A DNA stretch of 64,000 bases from Cupriavidus gilardii. Lineage in GTDB: Bacteria > Pseudomonadota > Gammaproteobacteria > Burkholderiales > Burkholderiaceae. The stretch lies in the NCBI RefSeq assembly GCF_013314895.1, contig NZ_JABTYE010000014.1, positions 83,364 through 147,363 of the forward strand. The letters are read 5' to 3'. The translations under genes were made by a program, and so were the position numbers. Every line of letters starts with the position of its first letter. Positions within the stretch are counted from its first letter, which is position 1. The notes under the pieces are model-generated. The model searched no databases, was not told the origin of the DNA, and saw only the letters and a list, made by a program, of their open reading frames with translations. Of the stretch, positions 57,452-64,000 are shown piece by piece.

Positions 57452-60400
57452 ATGACGGATCCGTCCACGCGCCTGGCCTCCACGTCGGCCCCATCATTGG
57501 CCCCATCGTTGGCGTCGTCCTTGACATCGTCGCCGATCGTCAAGCCGCTGCACTTCGTCCGCTCTGAGGGCGGGCCCGGCTCGCCGCTGGCGACGCGGCT
57601 CAAGCGCGAGTTGCGCGGCGACGTGCTGTTCGACCGCGCCAGCCGCGGCCGCTATGCGACCGATGCGTCGATCTACCAGATCATGCCGGTCGGCGTGGTG
57701 GTGCCGCGCGACCAGCGCGATCTGCTGCTGGCGCTGGAGATCGCGCGCGATGCGCATGCGCCGGTGCTGGCGCGCGGCGCCGGCACCAGCCAGTGCGGCC
57801 AGACGGTTGGCGAAGCGCTGGTGATCGACAACAGCAAGTGGCTGAACCAGGTGATCGCCTTCGATCCGGTCGCGGCCACCGTCACGGTGGAGCCGGGCAT
57901 CGTGCTCGACCATCTGAACGCCTGGCTCAAGCCGCACGGGCTGTGGTTCCCGGTCGATGTCTCGACCGGCGCGCAATGCACGATCGGCGGCATGACGGGC
58001 AACAACTCCTGCGGATCGCGCTCGCTCGCCTACGGCAACATGGTGCACAACGTGCTGGCCATCGACGCGGTGCTGGCCGACGGCGCGCAGTGCCATTTCG
58101 GTTCGCTGGCGCAGGCGCCCACCGATCCGCGCGTGCAGGCCATGCTGCAGCAGCTGCGCGCGATCGCCACGCGCGAGCGCGACGAGATCGCCGAGCGCAT
58201 GCCCAAGGTGCTGCGCCGCGTCGCCGGCTACAACATCGATCTGTTCGACTGCCAGAATCCGCGCGCCTATACCGACGACGGCCACGCCAACCTGTCGCAC
58301 CTGCTGGTCGGCTCGGAAGGCACGCTGGCCTACAGCCGGCAGATCACGCTGAAGCTCGCGCCGTTGCCCGCGCACAAGGTGCTGGGCGTGGTCAATTTCC
58401 CGACCTTCTACCAGGCGATGGAAATGACCCGGCATATCGTCGGACTGGCGCCGGTCGCGGTCGAACTGGTCGACCGCACGATGATCGACCTGTCGATGGC
58501 CAACCCGGCCTTCCGCCCGGTCATCGCGTCGGCGCTGCGCGGCGAGCCGCAGGCAATCCTGCTGGTCGAATTCGCCGGCGAGGATGCCACGGCGCTGCGC
58601 AACGACCTCGACGCGCTGGACGAACTGATGGGCGATCTGGGCCTGCCCGGCTCGGTGGTCAAGATGCCGGACGCCGGCGCGCAGAAGGCGCTGTGGGAAG
58701 TGCGCAAGGCCGGCCTGAACATCATGATGAGCATGAAGGGGGACGGCAAGCCGGTCTCCTTCATCGAGGACTGCGCGGTGCCGCTGCCGCATCTGGCCGA
58801 GTACACCCGCCGGCTGACCGAGGTGTTCCACCGCCACGGCACCGAGGGCACCTGGTATGCGCACGCCAGTGTCGGCACGCTGCACGTGCGGCCGATCCTC
58901 GATATGCGCCGCGACGGCGCGGAGAAGATGCGCGCGATCGCCGAGGAGGCCGCCGCGCTGGTGCGCGAGTACAAGGGCGCCTATTCGGGCGAGCACGGCG
59001 ACGGCCTGTGCCGCGGCGAATGGGTGGCCTGGCAATACGGGCCGCGCATCCACGCCGCCTTCGGCGAGATCAAGGCGCTGTTCGATCCGGACAATCGCTT
59101 CAATCCGGACAAGATCGTGCGCCCGCCGAAGATGGACACGCGCGAACTGTTCCGCTTCCCGCCCGGCTATCGGCGGCTGCCGCTGCAGCCGGCGCTGGAC
59201 TGGTCGGCCTGGAACGTCAGCCGCGATCCTTTGAGCGGCGAGGAAACGCCGCCGGGCAGCGGCGGCGATCGCACCGGCGGGCTCGCCGCCGCGGTCGAGA
59301 TGTGCAACAACAACGGCCACTGCCGCAAGTTCGACGCCGGCACCATGTGCCCGAGCTACCGCGTCACGCGCGACGAACAGCATGTCACCCGCGGCCGCGC
59401 CAATACGCTGCGGCTGGCCGTGTCCGGTCAGCTCGGCGAGGAAGGGCTGGCCAGCGAGGACGTCAAGGCGGTGCTGGATCTGTGCGTGTCGTGCAAGGGC
59501 TGCAAGCGCGACTGTCCGACCGGCGTGGACATGGCGCGGATGAAGATCGAGGCGCGCCACGCATGGGCGCAGCGCCACGGCCTGACGCTGCGCGACCGGC
59601 TGGTGGCGTTCATGCCGCGCTATGCGCCGCTGGCCAGCCGCATGCCCGCGCTGATGGCGCTGGCCGAGCGGATTCCGCTGCTGTCGGACTGGGCCAAACG
59701 CGCGCTGGGCTTCGCGCCGCAGCGCAGCCTGCCGCGCTGGCAGCGTTCGTTTTTGTCGACGATTGCGCGTGCCGGCCGCGGCGATGCCACCCCGGCCACT
59801 GCCGGCGCCGGCGCTGCGACGGATACCGCTTCCCTGGCCGCTTCGTTTGGCGATCCATCTGTCGATCCGGCCGCCGGGGGAAATCGGGAGGTGGTGCTGT
59901 TCGTCGACACCTTTAACAACCACATGGAGCCGGAGAACGCGCGCGCCGCGCAGGCGGTGCTCGAAGCCGCGGGCTATACCGTGCATCCGCTGATGCGGTC
60001 CGGCGAGCGGCCGCTCTGCTGCGGCCGCACCTTCCTCGCCGCAGGACTGGTCGAGCAGGCACGCCAGGAGGCGCGGCGGCTGCTCGATACGGTGCAGCCG
60101 TTCGTCGCGCGCGGCGTGCCGATCGTCGGGCTCGAGCCGTCGTGCCTGCTGTCGCTGCGGGACGAGTTCCTCGGCTACGGCTATGGCGACGAGGCGGCGC
60201 GCCTGGCGGCCAGCGCCTTCCTGTTCGAGGAGTTCCTGGTGCGCGAGCGGCAGGCGGGGCGCCTGAGCCTGAAGCAGCTGGCGTTGCAGCCGCTGCCGCA
60301 GCGCCAGGCGCTGGTGCATGGCCACTGCCATCAGAAGGCGTTCGACGCCTTCACGCCGGTACAGACGGTGCTGGGCTGGATTCCCGAGCTGAAGGTTTCG

Positions 60401-60667
60401 CCGGTCGAGTCGTCGTGCTGCGGCATGGCCGGCAGCTTCGGCTACGAGGCGGAGCATTACGCGGCCTCGGTGGCGATGGCCGAGCAGTCGCTGCTGCCGG
60501 CGGTGCGGGCGCGCGCGGACGACGCGATCGTGGTTGCGGACGGCACCAGCTGCCGCCATCAGATCTTTGACGGCGCCGACGCGCAGGCGTGGCACGTGGC
60601 GCGCGTACTTGCCGCGGCGCTGGCGCCCCGCGAAGGGGCGGCGGCAATCGGTCGGCGAGGAGGGTAG
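57452..60667 (+). CDS. Fused FAD-linked oxidase / Fe-S (GlcD-GlcF-like) dehydrogenase
   Basis: A 1071-residue fusion. The FAD domain (about 60-560) has VVVPRDQRDLLLALEIARDA, RGAGTSQCGQ and GGMTGNNSCGSRSLAYGNMV, with FAD-oxidase C-terminal GEHGDGLCRGEW. Two [4Fe-4S] motifs follow (CNNNGHCRK...MCPSYR and CVSCKGCKRDCPTGVDM, about 615-690). Two CCG domains then contain LCCGRTF, EPSCLLSL, HGHCHQKAF and SSCCGMAGSFGYE. Architecture matches YdiJ (D-2-hydroxyglutarate dehydrogenase) and D-lactate or glycolate enzymes. Residues ~10-27 are a Ser/Pro/Leu tail coded by 12-bp repeats. It starts 15 bases after the aminotransferase stop. Confidence 0.9.
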   Translation: MTDPSTRLASTSAPSLAPSLASSLTSSPIVKPLHFVRSEGGPGSPLATRLKRELRGDVLFDRASRGRYATDASIYQIMPVGVVVPRDQRDLLLALEIARDAHAPVLARGAGTSQCGQTVGEALVIDNSKWLNQVIAFDPVAATVTVEPGIVLDHLNAWLKPHGLWFPVDVSTGAQCTIGGMTGNNSCGSRSLAYGNMVHNVLAIDAVLADGAQCHFGSLAQAPTDPRVQAMLQQLRAIATRERDEIAERMPKVLRRVAGYNIDLFDCQNPRAYTDDGHANLSHLLVGSEGTLAYSRQITLKLAPLPAHKVLGVVNFPTFYQAMEMTRHIVGLAPVAVELVDRTMIDLSMANPAFRPVIASALRGEPQAILLVEFAGEDATALRNDLDALDELMGDLGLPGSVVKMPDAGAQKALWEVRKAGLNIMMSMKGDGKPVSFIEDCAVPLPHLAEYTRRLTEVFHRHGTEGTWYAHASVGTLHVRPILDMRRDGAEKMRAIAEEAAALVREYKGAYSGEHGDGLCRGEWVAWQYGPRIHAAFGEIKALFDPDNRFNPDKIVRPPKMDTRELFRFPPGYRRLPLQPALDWSAWNVSRDPLSGEETPPGSGGDRTGGLAAAVEMCNNNGHCRKFDAGTMCPSYRVTRDEQHVTRGRANTLRLAVSGQLGEEGLASEDVKAVLDLCVSCKGCKRDCPTGVDMARMKIEARHAWAQRHGLTLRDRLVAFMPRYAPLASRMPALMALAERIPLLSDWAKRALGFAPQRSLPRWQRSFLSTIARAGRGDATPATAGAGAATDTASLAASFGDPSVDPAAGGNREVVLFVDTFNNHMEPENARAAQAVLEAAGYTVHPLMRSGERPLCCGRTFLAAGLVEQARQEARRLLDTVQPFVARGVPIVGLEPSCLLSLRDEFLGYGYGDEAARLAASAFLFEEFLVRERQAGRLSLKQLALQPLPQRQALVHGHCHQKAFDAFTPVQTVLGWIPELKVSPVESSCCGMAGSFGYEAEHYAASVAMAEQSLLPAVRARADDAIVVADGTSCRHQIFDGADAQAWHVARVLAAALAPREGAAAIGRRGG
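57487..57534. repeat. 12-bp tandem repeat GGCCCCATCATT-like at the 5' end of the FAD/Fe-S gene
   Basis: Units GGCCCCATCATT, GGCCCCATCGTT, GGCGTCGTCCTT and GACATCGTCGCC run in frame and encode a Ser/Ala/Pro/Leu repeat that precedes the conserved domain. Confidence 0.8.
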
Positions 60668-60811
60668 CAGGGGGGAAGCGATAAAGCAGGGAGGACAGGC
60701 CGGCGCCGTTGCCGTGTCGGCCACCAACCAGTCCGCCGCGCAGACCACAGAAGGCCGCTCCACGGCCGGCACGCGGCGGACCGATGTGACATTCCAACGA
60801 GGAGACAGGCA

Positions 60812-61840
60812 ATGCAAAGCAAGCACAGCAAGCAGGGCAAGCGTTCGATGCCGGCGTTCGGCGCGCTCGGCGCGTTCGCGCTCGCGATCGGCGGCGCACC
60901 GGCCGCGGCGTGGGCATGGGAGCCGACCAAGCCGGTCGAGATCGTCGTGCCGTTCAGCGCCGGCGGCGCGTCCGACCAGATGGCGCGCTCGATCCAGAGC
61001 ATCATCGCCAAGCACAAGCTGATGAGCCAGCCGGTGATCGTGGTCAACAAGGCCGGCGCCAGCGGTGCCGAGGGCCTGATGGACACCAAGGCATCGCAGG
61101 GCAATCCGCACAAGCTGCTGGTGACCTCGTCGGCGCTGTACACCGTGCCGATGGTCAGCCACCTGCCGTTCAGCTGGCGCGACCTGACGCCGATCGCGAT
61201 GGTGGCGCAGGACGAGTTCGTGCTGTGGACCAATACCGAGGCGCCGTACAAGACCGTCGCCGAATTCGTCGAGGGTGCCAAGGCCAACGCCGGCAAGGTC
61301 AAGATGGGCGGCACCAGCTCCAAACGCGAGGATCAGATCATCACCACGCTGATCCAGAAGAAGACCGGTGCAAAGTTCATCTACGTACCGTACAAGGGCG
61401 GCGGCGAAGCGGCCACGCAGCTGTCGGGCAAGCATATCGACGCCAACGTCAACAACCCGTCGGAGTCGATCGGCCAATGGCGCGCCGGCGAGCACCGCGC
61501 GCTGTGCGTGTTCGCGCCCGCCCGCATGGGCTACACGACCAAGGTCACCCAGTCGCAAAGCTGGGGCGATGTGCCGACCTGCAAGGAGCAGGGGCTCGAC
61601 GTCCAGTACCAGATGCTGCGCGTGTTCATGATGCCGGGCGGCATCACGCCCGACCAGCAGAAGTACTACGTCGAGCTGATGCGCAAGATCGTCGCCACGC
61701 CGGAGTGGAAGGAATATCTCGAGCGCAACGCGCTCAAGAGCGAATTCCTCGCCGGCAAGCCGCTCGAGGACTTCCTCGCCAGGGACGAGAACGCGCACCG
61801 CGACATCCTGAAGGAAGCCGGCTTCATGGCCGCGCGCTGA
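60812..61840 (+). CDS. Bug/TctC family tripartite tricarboxylate transporter receptor
   Basis: A 342-residue periplasmic binding protein with an N-terminal signal (about residues 16-36, ending AAAWAWE). TctC markers are KPVEIVVPFSAGGASDQMAR, the ligand-loop region TSSALYTVPM, KFIYVPYKGGGEAATQLSGK and SWGDVPTCKEQGLDVQY. Bug proteins bind carboxylates (citrate, amino or hydroxy acids). A GAGGAGACAGGCA site precedes the ATG. The 144-base gap from the dehydrogenase gene contains no clear terminator, so it is likely in the same operon, with TctB and TctA genes after it. Confidence 0.92.
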   Translation: MQSKHSKQGKRSMPAFGALGAFALAIGGAPAAAWAWEPTKPVEIVVPFSAGGASDQMARSIQSIIAKHKLMSQPVIVVNKAGASGAEGLMDTKASQGNPHKLLVTSSALYTVPMVSHLPFSWRDLTPIAMVAQDEFVLWTNTEAPYKTVAEFVEGAKANAGKVKMGGTSSKREDQIITTLIQKKTGAKFIYVPYKGGGEAATQLSGKHIDANVNNPSESIGQWRAGEHRALCVFAPARMGYTTKVTQSQSWGDVPTCKEQGLDVQYQMLRVFMMPGGITPDQQKYYVELMRKIVATPEWKEYLERNALKSEFLAGKPLEDFLARDENAHRDILKEAGFMAAR

Positions 61841-61910
61841 TCCGGCATCGCCAACGACGCGCGGCCGCCTCGACGCGGACGGCCGCGCGCACCGACTGGG
61901 AGAGGGTTCG

Positions 61911-62477
61911 ATGGAAACACAGGAAGAGCATGCGGCCGCAGCCGGTGCCGGTGCCGGTGCCGGTGCTGGCGCTGGTGCCGACGCTGTCCGTGATGGCGAC
62001 GAGCGCGGCGTGTCGCTGCGCGCAGTCGAGCTGGTGGTGGCCGCGCTGTTGCTGGTGGGCGCCGCGGTGGTGATCTGGAGCAACCACCGCATCGGCGCGG
62101 GCTGGGCCGCCGACGGCCCCGAGGCCGGCTACTTTCCGCTGCGCGTCGGCGCGATCGTGCTGGTGTGCAGCCTGGCGGTGGCCTGGCAGGCGTGGCGCAC
62201 GCCGGCCGATGCGATCTTTGCCAGCTGGCAGCAGCTGCGCCAGGTCTGCGTGATTCTGCTGCCGCTGACCGTCTATGTCGCACTGATCGGCTGGCTCGGC
62301 ATCTATGTCGCTTCGGCGATCTTCATTGCCGGCTTCATGATGGCGGTCGGCAAGGCCGAATGGTGGCGCGCGGTGCTGCTGGGCGCGGGGATCAATCTGG
62401 TGCTGTTCTGGATCTTCGAGATCCAGTTCCGGGTGCCGCTGCCGAAGGGGCCGCTCGAAGCGGCGCTCGGCTTCTAG
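61911..62477 (+). CDS. TctB family small membrane subunit with Ala-Gly repeat
   Basis: A 188-residue inner-membrane protein. Residues ~8-24 are a low-complexity Ala-Gly run coded by 6-bp DNA repeats. The TctB core starts near residue 36 (RAVELVVAALLLVGAAVVIW) and has four hydrophobic helices, with the family segment GPEAGYFPLRVGAIVLVCSL. TctB is the small subunit of the sodium- or proton-driven carboxylate importer. A GAGAGGG site precedes the ATG at 61911. tctA begins nine bases after the stop. Confidence 0.88.
   Translation: METQEEHAAAAGAGAGAGAGAGADAVRDGDERGVSLRAVELVVAALLLVGAAVVIWSNHRIGAGWAADGPEAGYFPLRVGAIVLVCSLAVAWQAWRTPADAIFASWQQLRQVCVILLPLTVYVALIGWLGIYVASAIFIAGFMMAVGKAEWWRAVLLGAGINLVLFWIFEIQFRVPLPKGPLEAALGF
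61941..61979. repeat. 6-bp tandem repeat GCCGGT in the tctB 5' end
   Basis: Four perfect GCCGGT units (61941-61964) and two near copies (GCTGGC, GCTGGT) encode an Ala-Gly run in frame. Confidence 0.93.
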
Positions 62478-62486
62478 GAGGGCACC

Positions 62487-64000
62487 ATGGAGGAATTCAA
62501 CGCGCTGATGCACGGCTTTTCGGTCGCGCTGTCGTGGCAGAACGTCGGCCTGATGTTCGTCGGCATCCTGCTCGGCATCGTGGTCGGCGTGCTGCCCGGG
62601 CTGGGCGGTCCCAACGGCGTCGCGATCCTGCTGCCGCTGACGTTCTCGATGGATCCGACCTCGGCCATCATCATGCTGTCGTGCATCTACTGGGGCGCGC
62701 TGTTCGGCGGGGCCATCACGTCGATCCTGTTCAATATCCCGGGCGAGGCCTGGTCGGTGGCCACCACTTTCGACGGCTATCCGCTGGCGCAGCGCGGCGA
62801 AGCGGGCCGGGCGCTGACCTCGGCCTTTACCGGCTCGTGCCTCGGCGCGATGGCCGGCGTGCTCCTGATCACCTGCCTGGCGCCGCTGGTCGCCAAATTT
62901 GCGCTGCGCTTCGGGCCGCCCGAATATTTCGCGGTCTATCTGCTGACCTTCTGCAGCTTCGTCGGCATGGGAAAGGAAGCGAAGCCCAAGATCCTGATCG
63001 CGATGTGCGTCGGCTTCCTGCTCGCCGCGGTCGGCATGGACACGGTCTCGGGCACGCTGCGCATGACCTTCGGCTCGACGGAGCTGCTGCGCGGCTTCGA
63101 CTTCCTGGTGGCGGTGATCGGGCTGTTCGGCATCAGCGAGATCCTGATGACGATGGAGGAGGGCGTGGCCTTTCGCGGCAAGCAGGCGCGCATCGACCTG
63201 AAGGTGGTGCTGCGCACGTGGGCGGAGCTGCCGCGCTACTGGATGACGATCCTGCGCTCGTCGGCGATCGGCTGCTGGCTCGGCATCACGCCGGGCGGCG
63301 CGACCGCGGCCTCGTTCATGGGCTATGGCGTCGCCAAACGGATGGCTCGCGATCCGGACTCGTTCGGCAAGGGCAATATCGAGGGCGTGGTCGCGCCCGA
63401 GACCGCGGCACACGCGGCCGGCACCAGCGCGCTGCTGCCGATGCTGGCCCTCGGCATTCCGGGCTCGGCGACCGCCGCGGTGCTGCTGGGCGGGCTGATG
63501 ATCTGGGGCCTGCAGCCGGGGCCTCTGCTGTTCCAGGAGCAGGGGCCGTTCGTCTGGGGCCTGATCGCCAGCATGTACCTGGGCAATATCGTCGGGCTGC
63601 TGGTGGTGCTGTCGACGGTGCCGCTGTTCGCGGCGATCCTGCGCATCCCGTTCTCGATCATCGCGCCGCTGATCCTGGTGGTCTGCGCGATCGGCGCCTA
63701 TACGGTCAATAACGCTTTGTTCGATGTCTGGCTGATGCTCGGCTTCGGCGTGATCGGCTACGTGCTGAAGAAGCTCGACTATCCGCTGGCGCCGCTGGTG
63801 CTGGCGCTGGTGCTCGGCGACCGCGCCGAGGATGCGTTCCGCCAGACCATGCTGGTGTCGTCGGGCTCGCTCGATATCTTCTGGTCCAACGGGCTGGTGG
63901 GCACCATCATGACGCTGGCCATCCTGGTGCTGATCTGGCCGATGATCGGCGACCTGCGCGCGCGGCTGCGCAAGGGGAAGGGGGTGGCGGAGGCGGTGGG
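62487..64000 (+). CDS. TctA family large membrane subunit (3' end cut off)
   Basis: At least 504 codons, open to the right edge of the window with no stop, so the gene is nearly complete (family ~500-510 residues). It is the 12-helix channel subunit of the tripartite tricarboxylate transporter. Family segments are GVLPGLGGPNGVAILLPLTF, SCIYWGALFGGAITSILFNI followed by PGEAWSVATTFDGYPLAQRG, and the second-half repeat GGATAASFMGYGVAKRMARD and LLPMLALGIPGSATAAVLLG. An AGGAGGGCACC site precedes the ATG. Confidence 0.93.
   Translation, partial: MEEFNALMHGFSVALSWQNVGLMFVGILLGIVVGVLPGLGGPNGVAILLPLTFSMDPTSAIIMLSCIYWGALFGGAITSILFNIPGEAWSVATTFDGYPLAQRGEAGRALTSAFTGSCLGAMAGVLLITCLAPLVAKFALRFGPPEYFAVYLLTFCSFVGMGKEAKPKILIAMCVGFLLAAVGMDTVSGTLRMTFGSTELLRGFDFLVAVIGLFGISEILMTMEEGVAFRGKQARIDLKVVLRTWAELPRYWMTILRSSAIGCWLGITPGGATAASFMGYGVAKRMARDPDSFGKGNIEGVVAPETAAHAAGTSALLPMLALGIPGSATAAVLLGGLMIWGLQPGPLLFQEQGPFVWGLIASMYLGNIVGLLVVLSTVPLFAAILRIPFSIIAPLILVVCAIGAYTVNNALFDVWLMLGFGVIGYVLKKLDYPLAPLVLALVLGDRAEDAFRQTMLVSSGSLDIFWSNGLVGTIMTLAILVLIWPMIGDLRARLRKGKGVAEAV

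Noticed and set aside
57494..62092. A very long open frame (about 1530 codons) on the minus strand opposite the FAD/Fe-S gene
   Set aside because: It is the antisense of strongly coding GC3-rich DNA. Its translation is Arg/His/Ala-rich with no domain, while the plus strand encodes a recognisable dehydrogenase and TctC.

Overview
The window is a gene-dense, high-GC (roughly two-thirds G+C by eye) chromosomal segment of a betaproteobacterium of the order Burkholderiales, most like the Cupriavidus/Ralstonia group. The evidence is gene content and order: rpsP-rimM-trmD-rplS; yebC-purD-hemF-nadD-rsfS-rlmH-maf-rng; metNIQ next to etfBA; an intracellular polyhydroxybutyrate depolymerase; and Bug-type solute receptors. 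No rRNA, tRNA, prophage, insertion sequence or CRISPR array was recognised. Species cannot be named from the sequence alone.

Layout. 0-7.4 kb: end of a uracil/xanthine permease, cysM, mltB (reverse), a histone-deacetylase-like hydrolase, an ECHDC3-like enoyl-CoA hydratase homologue, and the methionine importer metNIQ. 7.6-11.3 kb: etfBA and a large acyl-CoA dehydrogenase that would pass electrons to ETF. 11.3-16 kb: dadA diverging from an Lrp-type regulator, which is followed by a PA0069-type radical SAM protein and phaZ. 15.8-19.2 kb: small or poorly known membrane and secreted proteins and a PQQ-type sugar dehydrogenase. 19.3-27.2 kb: the rpsP-rimM-trmD-rplS operon, a CoA-type Nudix hydrolase, trhO and dnaE. 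27.3-33.8 kb: an LPS/envelope block with three glycosyltransferases, an O-antigen-ligase-like protein and msbA. 33.9-35.7 kb: an AhpD-like protein, an I78 inhibitor-like lipoprotein and a second lipoprotein. 35.7-43.3 kb: eight co-oriented housekeeping genes on the minus strand. 43.7-49.6 kb: a HerA/DUF853 ATPase, upp, a DMT exporter, an atypical SDR, mgsA and a quinone oxidoreductase. 49.7-55 kb: YkvA and a BMP-type nucleoside ABC importer operon. 55.3-64 kb: an FCD/GntR regulator divergent from a probable carboxylate catabolic operon: serine/alanine-glyoxylate aminotransferase, a fused FAD/Fe-S 2-hydroxyacid dehydrogenase, and a tripartite tricarboxylate (Bug-TctB-TctA) importer cut by the window end.

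The most coherent candidate new system is this last cluster. Near-identical TTG-N4-CAA palindromes lie over the regulator's start codon and just downstream of the aminotransferase -10 box, so a testable regulon is visible. The second notable pattern is a scatter of short tandem repeats, several with a 12-bp period and others of 6 or 8 bp. They sit mostly at gene ends or in spacers, where they add low-complexity tails to otherwise conserved proteins (RsfS, TctB, TrmD, an I78-like protein, the FAD/Fe-S enzyme). A REP-like palindrome family (core CTCCCGCAAGCGGGAG) sits in three intergenic regions. Two proteins keep a familiar fold but lack the catalytic residues of their family: the ECHDC3-like hydratase homologue and the SDR beside mgsA.
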